A stretch of 64,000 nucleotides of DNA from G963667855 sp963667855 (GCA_963667855.2 CAXXKI010000007.1:4586-68585); one strand, 5' to 3'; shown: positions 17,943 to 28,059, counted from the stretch's first letter. A program made the numbers and translations. The notes: a model not told the origin generated them from the sequence alone.

Positions 17943-20900
17943 CTAATCTTCGGCGGGGGAAGCGGATATCTTGGACGGGGGCGAAGTGGCAAGTGCGAAG
18001 TCCAGCAGGACGTTTGCCCCACTCGGTCCGGGATAACCCGGTATGTATACGGTGCCGAGATTGGTTTCGCCCGTATCCACTGCAACAGCTGCTCCGACCA
18101 GTATACGCGAATCGGTTCCCGTGTAACTGAAGTCAATCCTGGTAATGCCAACATTCGAGGTGAAGCCGATACCGGAAGCATCTGAAGCGTTGCCGCCGTT
18201 ATCCCGGCTGAAGGAACCCATTGGTGTATCACCGGAGTACAGGGTCATGGTGGCGATGTTATCGTCCGCCAGTGATGCATAGTAAGTATACAGCCCGTAG
18301 ATGGGTTGGGAGAATACCCAACGAGAGATATTTCCGTTTTTAATCAACGCGTCTGAGATATAAGCCGAACCGCTGTTGTCCATGAATGCTGAGTTTCCGC
18401 CGGTCTCGGTGACGGTCAGGTTCATGGAGTTCAAAGCCAGTACCTCGGTCGACGCGCCCAGATAGGCATAAGATGCGACGCCTGGGAAATAGCTGTCGAA
18501 TGCATAACCCTCAGTAGTGCCGAATTGGGCAAGCCAGCCGGCAGCGTTGCTTTGGTAGCGAACGATTTCTGTGTCCAGAACAATCTGATAGGTGGCGTAG
18601 TCCTTCAAGTCCACGTCACCATCGAGATCGTAATCGAACTGTGCCAGGCACGAGCTCAGGCAGGCGGCCGAGCTGTCCGGATTTGGGGTCTGATTAGGAC
18701 CGGAGAAGCAATCCTCGAAGAGAATGAATGTTTCGGATGATCCATCGTCGTAACAGACGTCGTTGTCTTCATCGCAGCCCATGTCCAGGCAGACGTCGTA
18801 GCTGGAAACGCAATCGAGGTTGGGATCGCAGCTCTCGGTTCCGTTACAGAACAAACCGTCATCAGGGCAGTTGGCATCGTTAGGAGTAAACTTGCATCGC
18901 CCCTGTACACAGGCGTTGTCGGTGCAACCCACGCCATCGTGGCACTGGCCATCGTTCTGGCAGGTTTCCAGACGGAAGACACTTACGCTCATCTTGGGAA
19001 TAGTAATATCAGCGTAATTGCTGTAACCATCAAAAGAACCGCTGGAAGTTACGATCATTCCGCCGTTACCAACGCCATTTCCGCCGTAAACACTGGCTTG
19101 GGTATTGTAAATCTCGTGCCAGTTACCCGGTGCTGGAAGACCTATACGGTAATTATACTTGTTTTCATTGGCCAGACTGGCGACCACCATCAGGTTGTTT
19201 CCGGACAGATCCCAGCGGTGCATGGTAAGGATGTCGTTTGATTCGTCCACGCGGTTGATTTCGACGCCGGCGTTTGACCTGAATCCGGGGTTTTCCTTGC
19301 GGATGCGGATCATATCCTTGAATGCCAGCAGGTAATCAGAATAGGTAGAGGCCTTGCTCCAGTCTATGCGGTAGGCGGAATCGGCTTCAAAGTCAGTATC
19401 CTCCAGGAACTCTGAGCCCATGAAGAATATCGGAATACCGGGTGAAAACATGTCGAGTGCGTGTCCGTAAAGCGTGCGTCCTCTGGCATACTGGTCGTCG
19501 TGCGGGGAGGATGTGTCAATGGTTTTCACCATTCGTTGCCCACCGCTTTGTGCCCATACTTCGTCGTGCAGTTCAAAGTATTTAGCCAGTTGCGTCGTAC
19601 TTTGCCCTTCCGAAAGGACGTTATGCCCGTCGTTAAGGTCGCCCATGATCGTGCGCCTGAGTTCCGTTATATCGGCACTTCCCGTTCCACCCGCTGCGGC
19701 GAAAATAGCATTACGCATGGCGTATTTATGCCGGTCGTGGTATTGGGAATCAAAACCTGCACCTCCCTGGCTGGTGGGGCGGGTGTAATAGTAGTTGTCC
19801 GGTAACTGTTCAGCGATTGCTATTTTATCAACTGCACGCCTGTCCATCTCGTCGTTGAACCTGGACATCACGGTCCAGCCGGATGGCTGTCCGTTTGGTT
19901 CGTGCATGAAGTCGGTACCGTCGAAACGGAAACCGTCGAAGTGGAATTCGTCCAGCCAGTATAGTCCGCTTTGTACGAAGAAATCCGCTACTTCATTGCG
20001 ATCAAAATCGGCTTGCGGGCCCCACTGTGTATCGAAGTGTCCGGTAACACCGTCTCCATCGAAGTATATCTGCCGCGAAGCTCCACTGCCGGTGTAGCTC
20101 CAGAGATAGTTGTCATTACCGGCGAAGTGGTTCCAGACCACATCGAGAGTTACGGCGATTCCTGCCTGGTGGAATTGGTCGATCATGTATTTCAGGTCAT
20201 CGGGCGTTCCTAATTTCCATTCCGGGGAAAACTGCGATACGGGATTGTAACCGCCCGACCAGTCTCCTGGGTGTTCGGTTATGGGCATCAACTGGACAAC
20301 GTTAATTCCCAAATCGACCAGGTGATCGAGATGCGTATCGACTACCGAGCGATAGGTGGCCGGGTCGTAACCGAAGCTGGTGCCATCGTTCCGCCCGCAA
20401 AACGTTCCGACGTGCAACTGGTATATAATCATGTCCTCGAAATTCGGTACTTCAAAATCCTGGTCGCTCCAGTGATAGCTGCCAGCGTCGAGAACATAGG
20501 AATTCCAGTCGTTGGAGGGATCCAGGCGTCTGGCTCTGGCATCTGGTTTCCAGGTGCTGCCGTCAAATACGTACTTGTATTTGTTTTCGACGTTTACGGA
20601 ATCGACGCGAGCTGTGAAGTATTCGCCGCTTTTATCCATTGGATTCGCCGAGGAACTCCAGTCGTTAAAGACACCGGCCACGCTGGCGCTTGAGGCACCG
20701 GCTCCCCAGACCTTGAAAACCGCATCACCGTCACTGAGAAGTGTAGCCCCCAAAGGAGCATGGCTTAAAGTACTGTGGTTGATTTCCCAACCGTTGGCTG
20801 GAGGGCTCGAACTCATCCCGTTCGGTCCCAGATAGTCCGTTTCGCTTCCGTCGGTTACCTCGAAATAGTAATACACGGTCGCGTCGGGATCAGTACAGGG

Positions 20901-21176
20901 CAGTACCGCTTTCCAGACATCGTATACGCCACGATCATGGGAGTATGAACCGTTAATCCAACGGGAAACGCTGCCATCGAAAAAGTAGACCCGGACCGCA
21001 GTCAGATCGAAATCGTAGCACTGCAGGTAAACAGTGAACGATTCGCCGTCGGCCGGGCAGGCGGGGTCTCGATCGAACATGTCGATATGGCTGATACCCG
21101 CCCATTCAACATTGTTATCGGGCCCGGCAAACGACAGAAAAGCGGTGAATATCATTGTCAGTTGAAGGAAGGGCAT
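17943..21176 (-). CDS. Secreted GH13 enzyme, branching-enzyme/amylase-like, with CBM48-like domains, Cys-rich repeats and dockerin-like module
   Basis: 1077 residues. After a signal peptide (about 1-17) comes a beta domain (about 25-130), then a CBM48/glycogen-branching N domain (about 145-225, VAGVFNDW). The GH13 barrel follows, with MIIYQLHVGTF, DVVWNH, GFRFDGTDF (nucleophile D419), IAIAEQLPD (E456) and ELHDEV (D538). This arrangement matches branching or trehalohydrolase-type GH13 enzymes more than simple amylases. From about 735 there is a run of Cys-rich repeats (DGVGCTDNAC, DGLFCNGTESC) of the kind seen in planctomycete and myxobacterial surface proteins, then an acidic dockerin-like loop (DYDLDGDVDL) and a C-terminal beta domain of about 200 residues of unknown type. 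CGGAGCG lies before the ATG. Secreted branching activity would be unusual; hydrolysis is equally possible. Confidence 0.85.
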   Translation of the reverse strand: MPFLQLTMIFTAFLSFAGPDNNVEWAGISHIDMFDRDPACPADGESFTVYLQCYDFDLTAVRVYFFDGSVSRWINGSYSHDRGVYDVWKAVLPCTDPDATVYYYFEVTDGSETDYLGPNGMSSSPPANGWEINHSTLSHAPLGATLLSDGDAVFKVWGAGASSASVAGVFNDWSSSANPMDKSGEYFTARVDSVNVENKYKYVFDGSTWKPDARARRLDPSNDWNSYVLDAGSYHWSDQDFEVPNFEDMIIYQLHVGTFCGRNDGTSFGYDPATYRSVVDTHLDHLVDLGINVVQLMPITEHPGDWSGGYNPVSQFSPEWKLGTPDDLKYMIDQFHQAGIAVTLDVVWNHFAGNDNYLWSYTGSGASRQIYFDGDGVTGHFDTQWGPQADFDRNEVADFFVQSGLYWLDEFHFDGFRFDGTDFMHEPNGQPSGWTVMSRFNDEMDRRAVDKIAIAEQLPDNYYYTRPTSQGGAGFDSQYHDRHKYAMRNAIFAAAGGTGSADITELRRTIMGDLNDGHNVLSEGQSTTQLAKYFELHDEVWAQSGGQRMVKTIDTSSPHDDQYARGRTLYGHALDMFSPGIPIFFMGSEFLEDTDFEADSAYRIDWSKASTYSDYLLAFKDMIRIRKENPGFRSNAGVEINRVDESNDILTMHRWDLSGNNLMVVASLANENKYNYRIGLPAPGNWHEIYNTQASVYGGNGVGNGGMIVTSSGSFDGYSNYADITIPKMSVSVFRLETCQNDGQCHDGVGCTDNACVQGRCKFTPNDANCPDDGLFCNGTESCDPNLDCVSSYDVCLDMGCDEDNDVCYDDGSSETFILFEDCFSGPNQTPNPDSSAACLSSCLAQFDYDLDGDVDLKDYATYQIVLDTEIVRYQSNAAGWLAQFGTTEGYAFDSYFPGVASYAYLGASTEVLALNSMNLTVTETGGNSAFMDNSGSAYISDALIKNGNISRWVFSQPIYGLYTYYASLADDNIATMTLYSGDTPMGSFSRDNGGNASDASGIGFTSNVGITRIDFSYTGTDSRILVGAAVAVDTGETNLGTVYIPGYPGPSGANVLLDFALATSPPSKISASPAED

Positions 21177-21304
21177 AAAGTCTCGCTCCGATCAGGTGTG
21201 GGACTAAAAAAAATACCGCCAACTTGCCCGGCATCGACCAGGAACAAGCCGGGTGAGCGACGTTCGAATAATCACAATACGAACACCAAACCGCTCACTT
21301 TTTC

Positions 21305-21313
21305 ATTATACCA
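21305..21313 (-). promoter_or_regulatory. Extended -10 promoter (TGGTATAAT) for the secreted GH13 gene
   Basis: On the minus strand TGG directly precedes TATAAT, giving a TG-N extended -10 box. Transcription would begin about 120 bases before the ATG at 21176. A GTTCG...CGAAC inverted pair (about 21264-21286) lies in the leader. The rest of 21177-21510 holds no gene. Confidence 0.5.
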
Positions 21314-21510
21314 AAAACACACCAGACATTTCTGCGCTTTTTTCGGACTTAATTCCGTAGATAAAAGTCCGGTTTGGCGTTAACCTTGCGTGTCGAAACT
21401 GGCTTATATGGCCTCTAGTCGGTCCGAGATTGCCGGAAGGTTGTTTGACTATCCGGATTTTGGATAACAACGACCAGGCCGAACGTGTTAAACCGTGGAG
21501 TTTCGCCGCC

Positions 21511-23097
21511 ATGTCAATGCGTTTTATGGTTCTATTCGCTATCTGTATATCGGTTTTCTTAAATACACGCTTTGCCAACGGGAAGGTAATCATGACCGAT
21601 TTGGGAGGCGGGCAATATCGAGTTCAGTTCAGCTTCAAACCGCCTGCCGATACGCAAACGGTTGCTCTGGCGGGTACATTCAATGGCTGGAATCCTGGGG
21701 AAAACTTGATGACTGGACCGGATTCGGAAGGGAAATTTTCGACCCACAGGACCCTTAACAAGGGGCGGCACGAGTATAAATTCGTGCTTGATGGCAGTGA
21801 GTGGGTGACTGACCCTGAAAACCCATATAAAACCGAAGGCTACCTTAACGCGATCGTGTTTGCCGGAGTCAGTTCAGATATGACAACAAAACGGACGATC
21901 CCCAAAGAACCGGCGAAGATGGCTACGATCATCGATCAGCCCAAGTCGCTAGAAAACCTTAAAGACGCACTTGAGAAGGCTGATAACGCTGCCTTGCCAG
22001 GGATCATGTTAAAGTGGTTTGATACCCACCCGATGCCGGAGTTCGGGAAAAGTTCGATATCGTTCGTATATTTTGACTCGACTGCTCTTTCGGCAACTTT
22101 GGAGTTGGCCAGCCAGGGGATACGGTCCGGTTACGTAATGGACAAACTTGTGCCGGATAAGGGAGTATTCGCCGTCACTTTAGACCGTTCAGAACTGCCG
22201 AAGCGGTTGGCGTATATGTATCGGGTGGATTGGGGACAAGAGCGTCGAGAAACAGTCGACCCTAATTGCTGGAGTGTCACCAGCAGGTCTGGGCGCCCCG
22301 CGTCTTGGGTGGTGGAAGCTGACGAAAATCGGGGAAGAATCGAGGTTTTGCGGGATATTAAGCCCGAAAACGGTGATTTGCTTGCTCGGGATGTCTACGT
22401 GTATTTGCCCCCGGGGTATGACAAAAACGTGGGGCAACGGTATCCCGTTTTATACATGCATGATGGTCAGAATTGTTGGGATGATCCGGTTGAGCCGTTT
22501 GGGCATGGTGGCTGGTGTGTGAATCTGGCGGCCGATCGGCTTATCAATAGTGGAAAGATTGAGCCGTTTATCGGGGTGGGGATGGCGAACACTGCTCATC
22601 GCATGACGGAGTACGGTCCGGGAGCCGACATCTCTTCAGATAAAGGGCACGAATACATAGCTTTAATCAAAAGCGTGGTTAAACCGCTTATTGAAAAGAG
22701 ATATCGTGTAAAAAAGGGTGCAAAACGCGCGGCTTTGATGGGATCGAGCATGGGGGGGATTATTTCTCTGCAGGCGAGTGTGCTCAATCCAGAGTTATTC
22801 GGGGCGGCCGCTTGCCTTTCGCCCGCTTTTTTCTTTGAGGATAAATCGGGGCGAGGGTATGACTATCTTCTGAAAGTAACCGGGAAAGTGCCGGTCAGGC
22901 TCTACCTGGACAATGGGACGGCCGGCAAAGGGCAAGACGGTGCTCCGCAGACTCGGCAGATGGTGGAACTGTTGAGAACCTTGGGCTGGAAAGATGGTGT
23001 TGATTTGGAGCACTTCGAGGATACCGGCGCGGTTCATAACGAGCGGGCGTGGCGAGCGAGGTTGGACAGGCCCCTGTTTTTTCTATTTGGGAAGTAG
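21511..23097 (+). CDS. Exported alpha/beta-hydrolase esterase with N-terminal CBM48-like domain
   Basis: 528 residues. A signal peptide is followed at about 35-120 by an E-set/CBM48 glucan-binding-like domain (VALAGTFNGWNP, HEYKFVLDG). A second beta domain like the N-terminal part of enterochelin esterases covers about 165-280. The catalytic part is an IroE/esterase-D type alpha/beta hydrolase: YLPPGYD, then GSSMGG with nucleophile S413, and a late His in VHNERAW. Substrate is unknown; an ester group on a polysaccharide is the natural guess. The ATG at 21511 was chosen because the signal peptide starts there and GTGGAG lies upstream; the open frame extends to a TTG at 21430. It is divergent from the GH13 gene and upstream of the importer genes. 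Confidence 0.82.
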   Translation: MSMRFMVLFAICISVFLNTRFANGKVIMTDLGGGQYRVQFSFKPPADTQTVALAGTFNGWNPGENLMTGPDSEGKFSTHRTLNKGRHEYKFVLDGSEWVTDPENPYKTEGYLNAIVFAGVSSDMTTKRTIPKEPAKMATIIDQPKSLENLKDALEKADNAALPGIMLKWFDTHPMPEFGKSSISFVYFDSTALSATLELASQGIRSGYVMDKLVPDKGVFAVTLDRSELPKRLAYMYRVDWGQERRETVDPNCWSVTSRSGRPASWVVEADENRGRIEVLRDIKPENGDLLARDVYVYLPPGYDKNVGQRYPVLYMHDGQNCWDDPVEPFGHGGWCVNLAADRLINSGKIEPFIGVGMANTAHRMTEYGPGADISSDKGHEYIALIKSVVKPLIEKRYRVKKGAKRAALMGSSMGGIISLQASVLNPELFGAAACLSPAFFFEDKSGRGYDYLLKVTGKVPVRLYLDNGTAGKGQDGAPQTRQMVELLRTLGWKDGVDLEHFEDTGAVHNERAWRARLDRPLFFLFGK

Positions 23098-23239
23098 ATG
23101 AGAAGCAGAGTTGTAAAGAGACCGACGGTTTCGGTTTCGAAGTTGTTGTAATGCTTGACCTTGCTGTCGGTGTGGATGAGGATAGCTGGGTGACTCATTA
23201 GATTTCTGCTGGCGATTAAAAAAGACTGAGGTCCCGGAT

Positions 23240-26035
23240 ATGGGAAACTGGCGAACGTGGATATTTGTTATTGGCGGGTTGGCTTTGATGTTCTGGCTTC
23301 ATCCCAAGCCGGGGATAGAGCATGGCAACAGCCTGACCGAAGTGACTATCTGGTTTAACGACGTTATCGATGGTCGGCATATCGACGTGGTCGATGCGTT
23401 TGAACGCGAATTCCCCGAATACCGGGCGATACTTGGCTCAAGTGCTTCCCGTTCCGGACTGGAGGGTGAAGGTAATCCGCAACGGTTAATGTGCGGTATC
23501 GCCGGCGGAGTTCCGCCGGAGGTGGTGGAATACGATCGCTTTGCGATTTGCCAATGGGCTGCGCGGGGGGCGTTTCTTGATCTGACTCCGCTTATCGAAA
23601 AAGATCGTAAGCTGCTTGCTGAAGCGAAAGAGGAGCTTGCCCGGCTGGAGGCGGCGAACGCGGCGGAAGATGAGATCGAAATCGTCCGTAAACGCATCAA
23701 GCGGATGGAGACTTACCAGGTTGATAAGGAGGATTACTACGCCGCGGCATGGGAGGAGTGTAACTATAAGAACGGCCATTACGGCATTCCCAATTACATG
23801 GACGACCGGGTGTTGTACTACGGCAAGGATCCGCTGATCCAGGCGGGGTTCGTGGACGATAAGGGCGAACCTGTTCCGCCGGATACCTGGGAGCAGATAC
23901 TTGATAAACGCGTGGATGTCGCGGACGCCGTGATTGATGAAAAGGGTTTCGTGATCACCAGCAAGAGTGCGGACTTTACGGCATCGGGCGTGGTGCCCGG
24001 CGATATTCTGTCTCACGTAACACGCGACCGGGTAATCCGCTGCGAGGTGGAAGAGGTTCTTGGCCCCGATAGTATCAAAGTACGTAGCGCGTATTCCCGG
24101 AAAAAACTACTGCTGAAATCGGGTGAAAACCAGCGCATAAAGGTTTTCTCCAAGGATTGTTACGCGATGAAACTCAGCCGCTGGGACGATGAGGGACGTC
24201 TCAAGGTGGTCGGTTTCGAGCCCGCTCACGGTAACGGCTGGTTATTCCATTATGGGTGGATAAACGGCGGAAAGTTCATGAGTGACGATCGCAGGGCGTG
24301 TACGTTAAACGATTCGAAAATCGTGGAAGCGCTGCAGTTTACCACTGATATATACGATGCCATGGGCGGTGTTGCGGATGTTAACGCGTTCAAAAAATCA
24401 ACGCAGAACGCCGCTCAGGATCCGTTTTTCCTGGGGCAGATCTGCATGTTTCTGCAGGGTGACTGGTTTTTACGTGACCTGGCCCGGTATAAACGGGATA
24501 TGCGGTTCGGAACGCACAACCCTCCCATACCGCAATCCCGGCTGGACGAAGGGTATAAGAGTATTACCTGGGTAGGGGGATTCGCCTATTGCATTCCGGC
24601 CACCTGTCCGCCTGAAAAGCTGGAAGCGGCGTGGTGGATGGTGAAATACCTGGCAAACCCGATTGGCGGGATGGTCATGAATGAACATGACGCCCAGCGG
24701 GAGAGGGGCCAGGGCCGCGTCTATATGCCGCGGATGAAAACCAACAGGCATCTGAACGAATTGCAGCTGAAAACTTACGTAAATATTCCGGAAATGCCGG
24801 AGAGTATCCGCAGCGCGATGCAGAAACATGTTGAGTTGCTGCCGACGGCGAAGTTCCGCCCGGTATCTCCGCAAGGGCATAAGTTATGGAACGGGCAGGC
24901 GGATGCCCAGGACCTTGCCTGGAATCACGGGGCAACTCCCAAGGAGGCTCTCGACCTGCACACGAAGAAAGTGCAGCGATCGATCGACCAGTTTTACACT
25001 CCGCCGAGCGGTCCGAAAATGGCCTGGAAATACGTGGTGGTGTGTTACATGGCGGTGCTGGCGCTGCTGGGTATCATCTGCTATTCGCGTTTTAAGAAGC
25101 ACAACCCGATTACCGGACATCATGGAAAGCAGTGGTGGGTTGGTTTAGCTTTCGCTTCCCCGTGGATGTTGGGATTTATCGTGCTGGCCGGCGGTCCGAT
25201 GGTGTTTTCCGTGGTGATGAGTGTTACCGATTACGACGTTATAAGCCAGGCGACCTTCGTGGGATTGGATAATTACAAAGAGATGTTTGGGGTCGACTGG
25301 GGAAACGTCGGCGGGGTTAAGCAGTCGCTGTTTAACACCGTATATATGGCCATCGGGCTTCCAATCGGAATGGCGGTGGGGCTGGCACTGGCCATGCTGC
25401 TCAATGTTGAAGTCAAGGGAATGAGTATTTACCGCACCACGTTCTTTTTACCGGCGATCATGCCGGTGGTGGCGGCCTCGGTTTTGTGGATCTGGGTTTT
25501 TAACTCGCATAACGGGCTGATGAACTGGATGCTGGATATTACGGGTATAGAGACGCTGCTGGAATGGATCGGTGTGAAAACACCAATCAGCTGGCTGACC
25601 AACAAGCATACGTCCAAGATAGCCCTGATCATCATGACGCTCTGGGGGGCGGGGGCAAGTATGATTATCTGGCTGGCGGGTTTGAAGGAAATTCCCCGGC
25701 ATCTTTACGAGGCGGCCTCTCTGGACGGGGCGGGAGCTGTTCGGCGGTTTTTCATTATTACCCTGCCGCTACTCAGTCCCTACATTTTGTTTAACCTGGT
25801 AATGGGGCTTATCGCCACCTTCCAGATATTTACCCAGGCGTACATCATGACGCCGAACGGCTCGCCGGAGCGTTCGACGTATTTCTACGTGTATAAGCTG
25901 TTCGATGAGTGTTTCTCGTTCTTCCGGCTGGGTTACGGAGCGGCGATGGCCTGGGTGCTGTTCGTTATTGTTATTGTGCTGACCACGATAAACATGATCG
26001 CTTCAAAAAAATGGGTACATTATTCCGGAGATTAA
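23240..26035 (+). CDS. ABC sugar importer: extracellular solute-binding protein fused to MalF-type permease
   Basis: 931 residues. A single N-terminal membrane anchor (about 5-20) precedes a family 1 (MalE-like) binding domain to about residue 590, then six or more membrane helices with the permease EAA loop (YEAASLDGAGAVRRFFIITLPLL). The binding domain carries two additions: a charged, probably coiled segment (about 116-155) and a beta-rich insert at about 224-310 containing TASGVVPGDI and DSIKVRS, after which the ordinary sequence resumes at GRLKVVGFEP. Tethering the binding protein removes the need for a free subunit. It is upstream of, and nearly joined to, the second permease gene (38 bases). 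Maltodextrin is the likely substrate from context. No ATPase gene is in the window. Confidence 0.88.
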   Translation: MGNWRTWIFVIGGLALMFWLHPKPGIEHGNSLTEVTIWFNDVIDGRHIDVVDAFEREFPEYRAILGSSASRSGLEGEGNPQRLMCGIAGGVPPEVVEYDRFAICQWAARGAFLDLTPLIEKDRKLLAEAKEELARLEAANAAEDEIEIVRKRIKRMETYQVDKEDYYAAAWEECNYKNGHYGIPNYMDDRVLYYGKDPLIQAGFVDDKGEPVPPDTWEQILDKRVDVADAVIDEKGFVITSKSADFTASGVVPGDILSHVTRDRVIRCEVEEVLGPDSIKVRSAYSRKKLLLKSGENQRIKVFSKDCYAMKLSRWDDEGRLKVVGFEPAHGNGWLFHYGWINGGKFMSDDRRACTLNDSKIVEALQFTTDIYDAMGGVADVNAFKKSTQNAAQDPFFLGQICMFLQGDWFLRDLARYKRDMRFGTHNPPIPQSRLDEGYKSITWVGGFAYCIPATCPPEKLEAAWWMVKYLANPIGGMVMNEHDAQRERGQGRVYMPRMKTNRHLNELQLKTYVNIPEMPESIRSAMQKHVELLPTAKFRPVSPQGHKLWNGQADAQDLAWNHGATPKEALDLHTKKVQRSIDQFYTPPSGPKMAWKYVVVCYMAVLALLGIICYSRFKKHNPITGHHGKQWWVGLAFASPWMLGFIVLAGGPMVFSVVMSVTDYDVISQATFVGLDNYKEMFGVDWGNVGGVKQSLFNTVYMAIGLPIGMAVGLALAMLLNVEVKGMSIYRTTFFLPAIMPVVAASVLWIWVFNSHNGLMNWMLDITGIETLLEWIGVKTPISWLTNKHTSKIALIIMTLWGAGASMIIWLAGLKEIPRHLYEAASLDGAGAVRRFFIITLPLLSPYILFNLVMGLIATFQIFTQAYIMTPNGSPERSTYFYVYKLFDECFSFFRLGYGAAMAWVLFVIVIVLTTINMIASKKWVHYSGD

Positions 26036-26073
26036 TCGAGCCAGCGGCTCTTTTAGAATAGTTGAAAAGCACA

Positions 26074-27780
26074 ATGGACCGTCAACGACCAATTTGGAAG
26101 TCTGGAATATTGCACGCCGTACTTATCGGCGGATCGATTGTATTTGCCCTGCCGTATTTCTGGCTGGTGGGAACCAGCTGGAAATTAGACAAGGAGATCC
26201 AATCGGAAGAGATAACGATTTTACCGCAAAAGCCCATCGCGCGGACGGCGAGCCCGTACATCGATGAACGGCATTTCCCGGAAATAACCAAGCCGGAGGA
26301 CGTGGCGAGACATCGCTGGACTAATTGGATGCTGAAGGATATCGAACAGGAGATAGGGGCGGTAGTGGACGAGTGGCTGGCATCTGGAGTTGAGCCACGG
26401 GTCGCTGATGTGGATAAGGACAAGTTGCGCAAGGAGCTTGTCGAAGGGGTATTCAAACGCGTCAGTAAGATCCTTCCGTATGAATCGTGGACGGACGAGG
26501 AGTTGACTTTCGTTCGCAAGCTGAAGGAAGTTCTGGATATCGAATACGTCGGTGAAGCTTTCAACCAGGCGTATCGCTATTTTGCGGTGGGCAAGGTTCT
26601 GTTGAAGGATCGCAATTACAAAATATACGAATTGACCGGCAAGAAGCCCGCGGAGGAAATCTGGAAGGTTTGGGAAAATTCGCCCGTAGAGATGGAATCG
26701 CGGGTGGAGGCCGAGCGTTCGGTTGGAATTATGCACTACGATTTCGCGGAGGGCGGAAAGCAGGAGTTTGAGATTTCATCGGTATTCGATTTGCCGGTGG
26801 ATATGAAGGATTTCAAACGGCTTACCTTGAGTTTTCGCCGGGATCAAAGCTGGAATGAGCTGGGGGTTCTGGTGGAGGTGGAAGGGCGGTTGTTTGAATC
26901 CACATCACCCAAGTACCTGGGGACCGATAGCTGGTCGGAGGTTAACTACCAGGAGCCCAGCGGTGACGATACGCGGATGACGGCGAAGCATTACATTGTC
27001 ATGAAGGAAATTGCCAAGGGTTCGCAGTACGATCACGGGCCGGGCAAGATGAAGCTGCGGGTTAAGGTTTCGCACAGTTCGACGCCGGAGGCTTACTGGG
27101 CCAAGGGTACGGAGAACTACCGGCGGGCGTTCCAGGAGGTTCCGTTCTGGCAGTATTTCAAGACGAGTGTGTTTTTGGTTATTGCCAATATCGTGGGAAC
27201 GGCTTTGAGCTGTTCGCTGGTGGCGTTCGCGTTTGCTCGGCTGAAATGGCCGGGGCGGGATTTTTGCTTCCTGCTGGTGCTGGCTACGCTGATGATTCCG
27301 CCGCAGATCACCATGATCCCCTCGTTTGTGATCTATAAATACCTGGGCTGGTACAATACGCTGGCCCCGCTGTGGGTACCGAACTGCCTGGCGGTGAATG
27401 CGTTCGCTATTTTCCTGCTGCGCCAGGCTATGAAGGGAATCCCCAAGGATCTGGAAGAGGCGGCGCAGATCGACGGGTGCGGCTGGTTCCGGATTTACTG
27501 GTCGGTGGCTCTGCCGCTGATGCGTCCGACGATTGCTGCGGTGTCCATATTCACGTTCATGTTCGTGTGGAATGACTTCATGAGTCCGCTGATTTACATT
27601 AACGATCAGCGATTATACCCGCTGGCTCTGGGGCTTTTCAGTTTCATGGCCGGTAGAGAAAACCAGTTTACGCTGATAATGGCCGGTTCAATGATAATGA
27701 CCTTGCCGGTTATTCTCACGTTCTTCTTTGCCCAGCGGCACTTTATTCAGGGTGTTACCATGACGGGAATGAAGGGGTGA
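26074..27780 (+). CDS. ABC sugar importer: MalG-type permease with very large periplasmic loop
   Basis: 568 residues, about twice the usual 270-300 of this family. Helix 1 lies at about 15-35. Then comes a charged, soluble segment of about 300 residues (about 40-345) not recognised as any domain; it starts helix-rich and turns beta-rich. Standard MalG sequence resumes with YRRAFQEVPFWQYFKTS, followed by five membrane helices and the EAA loop LEEAAQIDGCGWFRIYWSVALPL. The loop would face the periplasm and could contact the tethered binding domain of the partner. ATG at 26074 (a TTG at 26062 is possible). The ATP-binding subunit must be encoded elsewhere, perhaps shared between importers as in the MsmX arrangement. 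Confidence 0.87.
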   Translation: MDRQRPIWKSGILHAVLIGGSIVFALPYFWLVGTSWKLDKEIQSEEITILPQKPIARTASPYIDERHFPEITKPEDVARHRWTNWMLKDIEQEIGAVVDEWLASGVEPRVADVDKDKLRKELVEGVFKRVSKILPYESWTDEELTFVRKLKEVLDIEYVGEAFNQAYRYFAVGKVLLKDRNYKIYELTGKKPAEEIWKVWENSPVEMESRVEAERSVGIMHYDFAEGGKQEFEISSVFDLPVDMKDFKRLTLSFRRDQSWNELGVLVEVEGRLFESTSPKYLGTDSWSEVNYQEPSGDDTRMTAKHYIVMKEIAKGSQYDHGPGKMKLRVKVSHSSTPEAYWAKGTENYRRAFQEVPFWQYFKTSVFLVIANIVGTALSCSLVAFAFARLKWPGRDFCFLLVLATLMIPPQITMIPSFVIYKYLGWYNTLAPLWVPNCLAVNAFAIFLLRQAMKGIPKDLEEAAQIDGCGWFRIYWSVALPLMRPTIAAVSIFTFMFVWNDFMSPLIYINDQRLYPLALGLFSFMAGRENQFTLIMAGSMIMTLPVILTFFFAQRHFIQGVTMTGMKG

Positions 27781-28059
27781 TGTGCCGGCGGTGGTAACGG
27801 GTTTACGGTGTTTTAGATTGCTTGTGTTGGTGGAAAAAGAGTAAGGTACGCGCAGTGGTAGCTTGGTTTTAGTATTGTTGGTGACAGGGGCGATTAACGA
27901 CTAAAGGTATTAGTGTTGCTGTGAACTCCAACATTGATAAACGGTCAGGCGAGCAAGATGCCCGCTCCCCATCACCGTTTTTTAATCTACTTCTATCGTT
28001 CCGGGTGGATCAACGAGAAAATACTGGTTGCCGCGGTTTATCGTTGTTATAGTCGCCGT

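Noticed and set aside
23486..24016. 176-codon minus-strand frame
   Set aside because: Antisense to the binding-protein part of the importer fusion; no motif.
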